6,928 nt of DNA from Pseudonocardiaceae bacterium (GTDB lineage Bacteria > Actinomycetota > Actinomycetes > Mycobacteriales > Pseudonocardiaceae): NCBI GenBank assembly GCA_025937115.1, contig JAICSB010000169.1:1-6928 (forward strand), given 5' to 3'. Below, piece after piece: positions 1-5,122 of the stretch. The position numbers and the translations under genes were made by a program. The notes below the pieces were generated by a model. That model saw only the letters and a program-made list of their open reading frames with translations. It made no database searches and had not been told where the DNA came from. Numbering within the stretch: position 1 is the stretch's first letter; every line of letters begins with the position of its first letter.

Positions 1-1315
1 GCAGGTCACGCAGGTTGCACCCGTCGAGGCTGATCCGCCCGGCGCTGGGATCATAGAATCGCAGCATCAGCTTGCTCAGCGTGGACTTGCCGGCCCCGCT
101 CGCACCAACGATGGCAACGGTCTGCCCTGGGGCGACCGCGAATGTGATCTTCTTCAGCGCGAGGCGCTCGGCGCCAGGGTAGGCGAAGGTCACCGCGTCG
201 AAATTCACCCAGCCCTGGGCCTTACTCCCTTGGCCGCCGGGCCAGCTACGCGGTTTGACGGGCTCGCGGACGTCGGGTTGTTGGCTGAGCAAGTCGATGA
301 TGCGTTCGGCGCTGGCACTGGCCGCATACATGGTGTTGGACAGCCGACCAGCCCCCCTGATCGGGCTGTAGAGCCTGCTGAGGTAGGTCACGAACACCAC
401 CAGTCCACCAACGGTGATCTGATTGTGCGCCAGCGCCCACACGCCCACTCCGAGGACCAGCACGACAGCCATGGTCTCGAGCAGCTCGGTCAGCGGTCGG
501 TACAGCGCGCGCAGTCGCGTGGTGGCCATCTCGGCGGTGAACCGGCCGAGGTTTTCGCGGTGGAAGCGCTCGGTCTCAGCGTCGTGGCGATCGTAGGCCT
601 GCACCAGGGCGACGTTGGCTAGGGTCTCCTCAGCGGCTGCGGTAACCGATCCCGACCGCCGTCGCTGCTCCCGAGAGGCTTTCTTGATCCGCGCCGAGAA
701 ATACCGTGCGATCGCCAGGAACGCCGGCGCGGCGACCATCGCCGCCAGCGCGAGATGCCAGTTGAGGTAGAACAACGCACCGGTGAACAGCACGATCTCG
801 AAGGCGTAGGACAGCGTGCTGGTGACGCCGGAGAGCACCAGCGCCTCGATCGAGTCGATGTCCCCGGTCAGCCGGGACAGCGTGTCGCCCAGCTGGCGGC
901 GGTCGAAGAAGTCCACCGACAGCCGGTGCAGGTGATCGAACAGCCGGGTCCGCAAGTCCAGGACGAACCGCTCCCCCAGCCAGGCGGACAGCAGCTCATC
1001 GGAGAACGAGGCGAGCCCCTGGGCCACGCCGATCCCGAGGTAACCGGCCGCGATCGCGGGGAAGGCGTGGAAGTTACGCGGGATCAACACGTCGTCGATC
1101 AGCAGCTTGAACATCCAGACCTGCGCGGTGTCCAAGAACGGTCCGACGGCGACCAGTAGCAAACTAGCCAGCAAGCGACCCCGGTACGGGCGGGTGGCGG
1201 GCCAAAACCAGCGGAAAATAACCCGGATCCCAGCGGTGGGGGTAGCCGCCACCGACCCCTTTGCCTGAACCGCCGATGAGCTCCCGCCGGGGTGCTCCTC
1301 CCGCCGCTTCGTCAC
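1..1315 (-). CDS. ABC exporter half-transporter, permease plus ATPase (C-terminus cut by window edge)
   Basis: This is the N-terminal 438 codons of a type I ABC exporter, a permease fused to an ATPase that moves a substrate across the cytoplasmic membrane using ATP. The permease domain spans roughly residues 30-330, with hydrophobic segments near 48-62, 86-105, 167-205 and 283-312. It includes the characteristic cytoplasmic loop DTLSRLTGDIDSIE (144-157). The nucleotide-binding domain begins near 369, with an aromatic A-loop Tyr in FAYPGAE (377-383) and Walker A GASGAGKST (404-412). The sequence ends at LDGCNLRDL, before the Q-loop, signature and Walker B, which lie outside the window. Family members are usually about 580-620 aa, so roughly a quarter is missing. 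The GTG start is supported by AGGGAGGG ten bases upstream; an in-frame GTG at 1354 is an alternative. The exported substrate cannot be read from the sequence. Confidence 0.95.
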   Translation of the reverse strand, partial: MTKRREEHPGGSSSAVQAKGSVAATPTAGIRVIFRWFWPATRPYRGRLLASLLLVAVGPFLDTAQVWMFKLLIDDVLIPRNFHAFPAIAAGYLGIGVAQGLASFSDELLSAWLGERFVLDLRTRLFDHLHRLSVDFFDRRQLGDTLSRLTGDIDSIEALVLSGVTSTLSYAFEIVLFTGALFYLNWHLALAAMVAAPAFLAIARYFSARIKKASREQRRRSGSVTAAAEETLANVALVQAYDRHDAETERFHRENLGRFTAEMATTRLRALYRPLTELLETMAVVLVLGVGVWALAHNQITVGGLVVFVTYLSRLYSPIRGAGRLSNTMYAASASAERIIDLLSQQPDVREPVKPRSWPGGQGSKAQGWVNFDAVTFAYPGAERLALKKITFAVAPGQTVAIVGASGAGKSTLSKLMLRFYDPSAGRISLDGCNLRDL

Positions 1316-1325
1316 TGAAAGCCAG

Positions 1326-1333
1326 CCCTCCCT
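1326..1333 (-). promoter_or_regulatory. Ribosome binding site of the ABC exporter
   Basis: On the minus strand this reads AGGGAGGG, a purine-rich Shine-Dalgarno-like sequence ending ten bases before the GTG at 1315. It favours that start over the in-frame GTG at 1354. Confidence 0.6.
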
Positions 1334-1341
1334 GCACGACG

Positions 1342-1379
1342 GCTGGGGCCTCACCCCAGCGTTTGTGAGGCGAGGCCCC
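1342..1379. repeat. Overlapping, mutually exclusive inverted repeats upstream of the ABC exporter
   Basis: Three perfect inverted repeats share the same bases. GCTGGGG (1342-1348) pairs with CCCCAGC (1354-1360) across a 5-base loop. GCCTCAC (1348-1354) pairs with GTGAGGC (1365-1371). GGGGCCTC (1345-1352) pairs with GAGGCCCC (1372-1379). Only one of these can form at a time. They lie 27-64 bases ahead of the exporter start, so they would be in its leader RNA if transcription starts upstream of 1379. This resembles a switchable leader or a binding site, but GC-rich DNA gives short repeats by chance. Confidence 0.35.
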
Positions 1380-1392
1380 TGCCGTTCACATC

Positions 1393-1527
1393 ATGCCGTT
1401 ACCGCTGAGCAGGCCCCTAGTCGCAGCGGCGGCCACCGCGGCTGCGGCGACGGCGGCCACTGTGCTCGTGGCGTCGGCGGCCGCCACTGTGGTGCTCCTC
1501 GCGTCCACAGAGGGCGCGGTCGAATGA
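1393..1527 (+). CDS. Possible 44-aa Ala-rich hydrophobic small protein
   Basis: An ATG-to-TGA frame encodes 44 residues beginning MPLPLSRPLVAAAATAA. After a short N-terminus with one Arg it is almost entirely Ala, Val, Leu and Thr up to residue 38, then ends in STEGAVE with two Glu. The composition suits a single membrane-spanning helix with a positive N-terminus and an acidic tail. It sits divergently from the ABC exporter, and no other gene occupies the stretch. Against it, no clear ribosome binding site precedes the ATG, and a run of GCN codons in GC-rich DNA can stay open by chance. I do not recognise a family. Confidence 0.3.
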   Translation: MPLPLSRPLVAAAATAAAATAATVLVASAAATVVLLASTEGAVE

Positions 1528-1593
1528 CTTGAAGTAGCCAGTCACGACTTCATCTCCCATTCATGATCAGCGATGGTCTTGTCAACCACCTGT

Positions 1594-1608
1594 ACGAAAG
1601 ATGTTCGT
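1594..1608. repeat. Inverted repeat ACGAA-N5-TTCGT, possible operator
   Basis: A perfect 5-base inverted repeat with a 5-base spacer abuts the possible -35 hexamer TTGACG at 1609. It looks like a LexA-type half-site pair, but the actinobacterial SOS box has 6 bases between its TTCG arms, so it does not fit that consensus. It may bind some other regulator. Confidence 0.25.
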
Positions 1609-1636
1609 TTGACGCGCCGGGAACGTTACACACAAT
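1609..1636 (+). promoter_or_regulatory. Possible promoter of the 116-aa protein gene
   Basis: TTGACG (1609-1614) and CACAAT (1631-1636) are separated by 16 bases. The first matches the -35 consensus at five of six positions and the second matches the -10 consensus at four of six. The distance to the next gene is long, so this is a weak call. Confidence 0.25.
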
Positions 1637-1797
1637 CATCAGCCGGTTACTTAACTGTCCGCGCACAGCTGGCGCCTACGGCGACTCCGCACCGTGGCAA
1701 CCGCCAGTCGCAGCGCCTCGACGCACGCAAATGCACACACCGGCCGCCCGATCGCCGTGTTGGTGCCTGGGTTAGAACGGCCGACGTGCACAATGGA

Positions 1798-1842
1798 GTC
1801 AGGTGTGCTCCGCGACCTCCCGGATCGCGCTTTCCACCTGAC
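1798..1842 (+). repeat. Stem-loop just upstream of the 116-aa protein gene
   Basis: GTCAGGTG (1798-1805) is the exact reverse complement of CACCTGAC (1835-1842). Inside it, CGCGA (1811-1815) pairs with TCGCG (1825-1829), giving an 8 bp plus 5 bp stem with a symmetric 5x5 internal loop and a 9-base end loop. It ends 21 bases before the ATG at 1864, so it would be in the 5' leader and could affect translation. Confidence 0.35.
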
Positions 1843-1863
1843 ATCTACCACCGATGAGGAGCG

Positions 1864-2214
1864 ATGGCCGACCACGAATCCACGATGGACGGCGGGTGCG
1901 CCGACCCGGCGCTGTCCCAGGAACTTCGAGATGCGCTCACCCTGCTGCGTGAGCACAGCGACGACGAAGACTTCGGCACCCTGGTCGATGACGTGCTGAC
2001 CGGTCGGTGCAGCCTGGTCGAGGCGTCGAGCACGGCGGCGTTCAGCAACGTCGTGTTCGCGAGTATCGCGCAGGAGTTCCACCAGCTGACCGCAGAGGAG
2101 AAGGCGCGTCTCGCCACCCAAGCCGGGTCATCCGAAGATGAACCAACGGCCTGCGGCTCGCCCTGCGCCACCTGCGCCGGGGTGTGCGCGCTGCGCGGCA
2201 GCCCTAGCCAGTGA
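1864..2214 (+). CDS. 116-aa acidic protein with C-terminal Cys cluster, unknown function
   Basis: I do not recognise this protein. The body (residues 15-85) is acidic and predicted helical, with stretches such as SQELRDALTLLREHSDDEDF (18-37) and IAQEFHQLTAEEKARLATQA (68-87). It has no signal peptide or membrane segment, so it is probably cytoplasmic. The C-terminus holds a compact cluster, CGSPCATCAGVC, with Cys97, 101, 104 and 108 spaced C-x3-C-x2-C-x3-C; Cys12 and Cys49 lie elsewhere. Such a cluster could bind zinc or an iron-sulfur centre, which is inference. The sequence GATGAGGAG directly precedes the ATG, closer than ideal for a ribosome binding site. Met8 at 1885 is an alternative start and would move the site out of range. 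The gene lies on the same strand as vapBC, 51 bases ahead of it, but vapB has its own promoter. Confidence 0.7.
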   Translation: MADHESTMDGGCADPALSQELRDALTLLREHSDDEDFGTLVDDVLTGRCSLVEASSTAAFSNVVFASIAQEFHQLTAEEKARLATQAGSSEDEPTACGSPCATCAGVCALRGSPSQ

Positions 2215-2226
2215 TCGAAGCGCTAC

Positions 2227-2255
2227 GCAATAGCGGTATTGCTATCGAGTAGCTA
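2227..2255. promoter_or_regulatory. Probable VapB/VapBC operator
   Basis: GCAATA (2227-2232) is the reverse complement of TATTGC (2237-2242) with GCGG between them. Overlapping this, GCTA (2241-2244) pairs with TAGC (2250-2253), and TAGCTA (2250-2255) is itself a palindrome. The repeats run up to and into the -10 element of vapB. This is where antitoxin or toxin-antitoxin complexes of this class bind to repress their own operon. Binding here is inferred from position and symmetry. Confidence 0.6.
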
Positions 2256-2259
2256 TATT
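2254..2259 (+). promoter_or_regulatory. -10 element of vapBC, leaderless arrangement
   Basis: TATATT matches the actinobacterial TANNNT -10 hexamer. Six bases separate it from the GTG at 2266, so transcription would begin at or next to the first base of the start codon. No good -35 hexamer is visible at 16-19 bases upstream, and no ribosome binding site lies before the GTG. Both fit a leaderless mRNA. Confidence 0.6.
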
Positions 2260-2265
2260 AGACGC

Positions 2266-2565
2266 GTGAGCGAGACGATCAAGCAGTCTGAGCTCCGCAA
2301 CAATAACGCGGAGATCATGCGTCGAGTGGCCGACGGCGAGTCTTTCACGGTGACGGTGCACGGCAAACCTGTCGCCGATCTGGTACCGCATCAGCGACCT
2401 GCCCATCGGAGAAGGCGCCTAGTTCCCGCAGCCGAGTTCGATGAGGCATTGGCAGCGCTGCCGGCCCTGGACGTGGGGCGGTGGCGGCAGGATCTTCGTG
2501 AGGCGGACGAGATTTTCGGAGCGGACGTGCCGAAGGACCCTTGGGAGCAGGCCGATAACAGATGA
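2266..2565 (+). CDS. vapB: VapB-type antitoxin, Phd/YefM-like
   Basis: This 99-aa protein should neutralise the adjacent PIN toxin and repress the operon. The N-terminal half (residues 1-41) is a Phd/YefM-type DNA-binding domain. It has the usual pattern of a Ser/Leu-rich first helix, the ELRNNNAEIMRRVADGE helix-turn, and the strand pair FTVTVHGKPVADLVP (27-41). An Arg-rich linker, RPAHRRRR, follows. The acidic tail, with DEAL, WRQDLREADEIFGAD and PWEQAD, is the kind of segment that threads into the toxin groove. The GTG at 2266 is chosen because TATATT lies six bases before it and the family begins at this point. A TTG at 2239 lies inside the operator and is rejected. The stop overlaps the toxin start by four bases. 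Which of the many VapB paralogues this corresponds to cannot be decided here. Confidence 0.9.
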   Translation: MSETIKQSELRNNNAEIMRRVADGESFTVTVHGKPVADLVPHQRPAHRRRRLVPAAEFDEALAALPALDVGRWRQDLREADEIFGADVPKDPWEQADNR

Positions 2566-2972
2566 CCCGGCCCACCGAGCGCAAGGTGCTCCTCGACACC
2601 TCGGTCATCATTAACCCACCTTCGCTGGGCACGGCCTCGTTCGCCGACGTGGTGAGCGTCAGCGCTGTCACCCTGGGTGAGCTGCACTACGGCGTAGGTG
2701 CGGCCCTCGATCCCGTCGAGGAACTACACCGCCGACATAGGTTGGCACTCTTGCTCAGTACCTACGATGTCGTACCGTTCGACGCAGGCGCGGCCGAGTC
2801 GTACGGCCTGCTCGCCACCATCGTCCGGCGAGCTGGACGGAACCCGCGGCCTCGCAGGATTGACCTCATGATCGCCGCCACTGCCGTATCCCATGGGCTG
2901 TCACTAGCGACCCGGAACGGGGCGGACCTCAAATACCTACAGCGCGTGCTCAACGTGATCGACGTGGACTAG
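2562..2972 (+). CDS. vapC: VapC-type PIN-domain ribonuclease toxin
   Basis: This 136-aa single-domain PIN protein should be a Mg2+-dependent endoribonuclease that cuts tRNA or rRNA when freed from VapB. The acidic active-site residues of the family are all present: Asp12 in LLDTSVI, Glu40 in TLGELHYG, Asp101 in RRIDLMIAA, and Asp122 in TRNGADLKYL, with Asn119 also in place. Length is typical, and nothing suggests inactivation. The ATG overlaps the vapB stop as ATGA. A weak GGGAG lies 14 bases upstream, so translation is probably coupled to vapB, which keeps toxin made with antitoxin. It converges with the GTPase gene, leaving only 13 bases between the two stop codons. The RNA target cannot be told from sequence. 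Confidence 0.93.
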   Translation: MTRPTERKVLLDTSVIINPPSLGTASFADVVSVSAVTLGELHYGVGAALDPVEELHRRHRLALLLSTYDVVPFDAGAAESYGLLATIVRRAGRNPRPRRIDLMIAATAVSHGLSLATRNGADLKYLQRVLNVIDVD

Positions 2973-2985
2973 CAGACGACGGACG

Positions 2986-4137
2986 TCACCGCGACCCCAC
3001 CAGGCTGCGGCGCAGGCCGCCGTTGAGGAGCAGTGGGAGCTCCTTGAGAAGCTCGCCTACGACATCATCGTGAAGTATGCACTCACCTGCCATCTGCCGC
3101 ATAAGTACGTTCGCGCACGCATTGATGAACACCTCACCCAGTATCTTCGTTGTGGTAGACGCTATCGTGGCATTAATCGTAGTGCCAGTACCAGGAAATA
3201 TTTTGAAAAAACTTGCCGCCGTTCGGGCCACAGAGGCCACCCCGAGGACGGTCGCAAAAGCGGTAGCGACGGCTCTGGGGTCAACCTTGAATCCCATGAT
3301 AGTGGCGATCTGACCCAGCATGCTGATCTGTAACTCGCTCAGCGGAATAGCATCGACAAGCGGGATCGGAGTAGCCGCGATCAATGCAGCCGTGCCCATG
3401 TTGAAGTTTACCGAACGCTTCGCCTCAGCGATCTTGAGCTCTAGCGAAACACGCTGGCAGCTGGCTAACGTATGCCGTTCCGCATCCGGCAGCTGATGAT
3501 AAATCGCGCTCACGAGATCGGGAAGACCGAACGGTGCAAGCGTGACACCAGCGACGTTATCCTCTTCCGCCAGCGTCATGAAGCACTGCCCGTCGAGGAC
3601 GGGAAGCTCGAGCGAGGTGAGGTACCGGGCGAACCTGTTGGCACGGGGATCGTCATAGGTGGGGCACTGGGTAAGCACCAGCGCCACCAGCACGTCTTTC
3701 GCCAGCGCTCGGACGATATCAGATTCAACCGTCTCGAAACGTTCGTCCCGGGTCCGGACGCAGTAGAGGCAAAAATGAACACGGGCGTCGTCGTCGTCCA
3801 TCTGCCTCCTGATCTCAGTGAGGTAGGTTTCCGCTATCGATTCCGCCTCCACGCCGAGCTCGATGCCCGGCGTGTCGTACACGGAGATCGGTAGGTTCGG
3901 TTGCACATATCTTCGGATACTCTGGGTAATTGAGGTGCCCACCCCGACCGGGGCGATCGGCGCCCCAAAAATTGCGTTGACCAAGGTGCTCTTCCCGACA
4001 CCGACGCGTCCGGCGAGCATGACGTTGAGGCGGGACCTGCCCCGCAACGCCTGAGAGAAGCCATCTCGGAAGAACTTCTCGAGGTTGAATTCGTCCTGAC
4101 CCTCTGTATACCGGAGTAGGCCTGTCGATCCATCCAT
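2986..4137 (-). CDS. P-loop GTPase with DUF697-like hydrophobic C-terminal domain
   Basis: This 383-aa protein of the Era/YcjX-like GTPase class probably binds membranes through its C-terminus. The G domain spans about residues 35-225. G1 is GRVGVGKS (43-50), the switch region contains GVGTSITQSIR (65-75), and G3 is DTPG (88-91). Where G4 should be NKxD or TKxD, the protein has LVLTQCPT (153-160), so the guanine-reading Asp is not obvious. From about 235 the protein resembles DUF697, with hydrophobic segments ALIAATPIPLVDAIPL (251-266), a helix with LGQIATIMGF, and 288-345 rich in Ala, Thr and Val. The ATG at 4137 follows AGAGGGGA by four bases; the upstream in-frame TTG at 4164 has no such site. 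The gene carries more A/T-rich stretches (for example 3170-3215) than its neighbours, suggesting transfer. It is read after the EcsC-like gene across a structured 279-base gap. Its cellular role is unknown. Confidence 0.85.
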   Translation of the reverse strand: MDGSTGLLRYTEGQDEFNLEKFFRDGFSQALRGRSRLNVMLAGRVGVGKSTLVNAIFGAPIAPVGVGTSITQSIRRYVQPNLPISVYDTPGIELGVEAESIAETYLTEIRRQMDDDDARVHFCLYCVRTRDERFETVESDIVRALAKDVLVALVLTQCPTYDDPRANRFARYLTSLELPVLDGQCFMTLAEEDNVAGVTLAPFGLPDLVSAIYHQLPDAERHTLASCQRVSLELKIAEAKRSVNFNMGTAALIAATPIPLVDAIPLSELQISMLGQIATIMGFKVDPRAVATAFATVLGVASVARTAASFFKIFPGTGTTINATIASTTTKILGEVFINACANVLMRQMAGECILHDDVVGELLKELPLLLNGGLRRSLVGSR

Positions 4138-4141
4138 CGGG

Positions 4142-4149
4142 TCCCCTCT
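4142..4149 (-). promoter_or_regulatory. Ribosome binding site deciding the GTPase start
   Basis: The minus strand reads AGAGGGGA, four bases before the ATG at 4137. It lies inside the coding stretch that would result from the TTG at 4164 and therefore argues for the shorter protein. Confidence 0.55.
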
Positions 4150-4177
4150 CAGCCGTTTTCCCAACGCTGGCCGGCAT

Positions 4178-4213
4178 GGCCTACCTGCGCAAGATCAATA
4201 GCGCTGGTAGGCC
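4178..4213. repeat. Hairpin with 12 base pairs upstream of the GTPase gene
   Basis: GGCCTACC (4178-4185) and GGTAGGCC (4206-4213) are exact reverse complements. After one T-T mismatch the stem continues with GCGC (4187-4190) against GCGC (4201-4204), leaving a 10-base A/T-rich loop, AAGATCAATA. Twelve of 13 positions pair. No T-tract follows on either strand, so it is not a standard intrinsic terminator. It lies 40 bases ahead of the GTPase start codon and could be an attenuator, an operator or a remnant of an element end. Confidence 0.6.
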
Positions 4214-4309
4214 GCGGCCGCGCTGATCTCGGTGGTGTGGCGGCACTGCTCTAAGACAACGACGTGCAGCGCGCGACGTTGCCTTGTAATTTAATGTCGA
4301 TCTCTGCTG

Positions 4310-4354
4310 ATCGGGGCAAATCGCCCGAGAAGATCGATTTTTCGATGCCCCGAT
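4310..4354. repeat. Nested stem-loop in the GTPase leader
   Basis: ATCGGGGC (4310-4317) is the exact reverse complement of GCCCCGAT (4347-4354). Directly inside the right arm lies a second hairpin, ATCGA (4333-4337), loop TTTT, TCGAT (4342-4346). On the minus strand the inner hairpin has an AAAA loop and stacks on the outer stem, with a 15-base bulge on the other side. This shape suggests a folded RNA rather than a terminator. Confidence 0.4.
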
Positions 4355-4395
4355 ACCGCTGGCGTCCGCCTGGCGCCGAGCTAGAGCACGCTGCG

Positions 4396-4428
4396 ACCGT
4401 CAACGGCGCGCAGGTTTCAGTCGACGGT
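4396..4428 (-). terminator. Possible terminator hairpin at the end of the EcsC-like gene
   Basis: On the minus strand, ACCGTCGAC at the last codons pairs with GTTGACGGT downstream. This gives a 9 bp stem with one G-U pair and a 15-base loop that begins with the TGA stop. No U-tract follows, as is common for proposed actinobacterial terminators. It may end the transcript or protect its 3' end, and bears on whether the GTPase is co-transcribed. Confidence 0.4.
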
Positions 4429-5109
4429 GCCCTCGATGATCGTGACGGTGCTGCCGTCCGGGAAGTGCGCCGGTGGGGGGCCGAAGACGCGCCGGCTGGT
4501 CTCGACCACTACGCGACCGAAGGCCCGGTTGCCGGCGGCCCCTATCGCCACTCCGATGCCGAACGGTGCGATCCGGCCGAGTGCCAGCACACCCTGCTTG
4601 CGCCCGTATCTGTTCAAGAACCAGCGACCCAGCGTCTTGTTGATCGCGGTGATGGAGGACATCGGGATCGCGTCGGGCAGCAGCGCCCCCCATTGCTGAC
4701 CGCCACGTCCAGCCATCTTTTCGACCAGCATGGCGCCGTTGTCACCGAGCGCGACGGCGAGCACCAGCGTCCGCCGTCGCTCGACCTCCTCGACCCGGAT
4801 CCCGTGCACCTCAGCGACGGCCAACGCGAGCAGCGTCGTGGTCTCGAGGAACAATGCCGTCTCACCGCCGGTGAGCGCCAGCGCGGCGACGGTCCCAACC
4901 CCCGGCGCGACCGCAACACCGCCCACGGCGGCTCCGGTGCCGGTGACCGTCGCGAGGTACTGCTTCTCCACGACAGCGATGATCTCGGCCGGGCTCGCCA
5001 GAGGTCGTGCTCGACGCAGCCGGGCCACGTAGCCGGCGACCGGCGACTGCGCAAGCGCGATTGCCTTTTCCAGGGCCCGGTGCAGCACAGCCGGCATCTC
5101 TGGACCCAC
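4417..5109 (-). CDS. EcsC-like membrane-associated protein, function unknown
   Basis: This 230-aa protein resembles the EcsC family. Helical residues 5-50 lead into a Gly/Ala-rich hydrophobic stretch, GTGAAVGGVAVAPGVGTVAA (57-76), then ETALFLETTTLLALAVAEVHG (83-103). The helix turn at GIRVEEVERRRTLVLAVALG matches the 'IA..YG ...E....LA' pattern that I associate with that family. A second Ala/Gly-rich hydrophobic region is at 174-200, and the protein ends in a short polar tail. It probably sits on or in the cytoplasmic membrane; there is no signal peptide. The GTG at 5109 is chosen because GGGAGGT lies six bases upstream. The frame stays open far beyond, to 5505, but that extension overlaps the CHRD gene and is low-complexity. 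The gene lies 70 bases after the CHRD stop and ahead of the GTPase. The family assignment is from memory of its pattern and is moderate. Confidence 0.75.
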   Translation of the reverse strand: MGPEMPAVLHRALEKAIALAQSPVAGYVARLRRARPLASPAEIIAVVEKQYLATVTGTGAAVGGVAVAPGVGTVAALALTGGETALFLETTTLLALAVAEVHGIRVEEVERRRTLVLAVALGDNGAMLVEKMAGRGGQQWGALLPDAIPMSSITAINKTLGRWFLNRYGRKQGVLALGRIAPFGIGVAIGAAGNRAFGRVVVETSRRVFGPPPAHFPDGSTVTIIEGTVD

Positions 5110-5115
5110 GTTCAG

Positions 5116-5122
5116 ACCTCCC
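5116..5122 (-). promoter_or_regulatory. Ribosome binding site deciding the EcsC-like start
   Basis: GGGAGGT on the minus strand ends six bases before the GTG at 5109. It is the strongest Shine-Dalgarno match near any in-frame start in this gene. The ATG at 5097 and the other in-frame GTG/TTG codons lack a comparable site. Confidence 0.65.

Larger units (their letters stand above)
1528..1863. other. Gene-poor leader region before the 116-aa Cys-cluster protein
   Basis: I see no convincing gene here. The open frames have irregular composition, no ribosome binding site and no recognisable domain. The region holds an inverted repeat ACGAA-N5-TTCGT (1594-1608), a possible promoter with TTGACG (1609-1614) and CACAAT (1631-1636) at 16-base spacing, and a stem-loop at 1798-1842. 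If that promoter is real, the gene starting at 1864 has a leader of about 220 bases. Confidence 0.4.
4138..4416 (-). other. Structured spacer between the EcsC-like and GTPase genes
   Basis: These 279 bases hold no convincing gene. They carry a hairpin with 12 base pairs (4178-4213) and an 8 bp closed stem with an internal hairpin (4310-4354). A small repeat CGATC-N6-GATCG (4298-4313) overlaps the latter. An A/T-rich patch at 4286-4297 may hold the GTPase promoter; I could not fix clear -35 and -10 hexamers. The stretch may be a long structured 5' leader of the GTPase or hold a small RNA. Confidence 0.45.

Noticed and set aside
230..1159. Plus-strand frames of about 130 codons each
   Set aside because: They are antisense to the ABC exporter, whose translation is clearly that of a known family.
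1594..1608. LexA/SOS box
   Set aside because: The arms ACGAA and TTCGT are 5 bases apart, while the actinobacterial SOS box has 6 between TTCG arms and T/A at the ends; kept only as an unassigned inverted repeat.
1563..1857. Overlapping short frames on both strands upstream of the 116-aa gene
   Set aside because: No ribosome binding site, no consistent composition and no recognisable domain; they conflict with each other.
2973..2985. Shared terminator between the convergent vapC and GTPase genes
   Set aside because: Only 13 bases separate the stops, and I find no convincing stem or T-tract there.
4138..4164. TTG start at 4164 for the GTPase
   Set aside because: No ribosome binding site precedes it, and the good site AGAGGGGA lies downstream of it, in front of the ATG at 4137.
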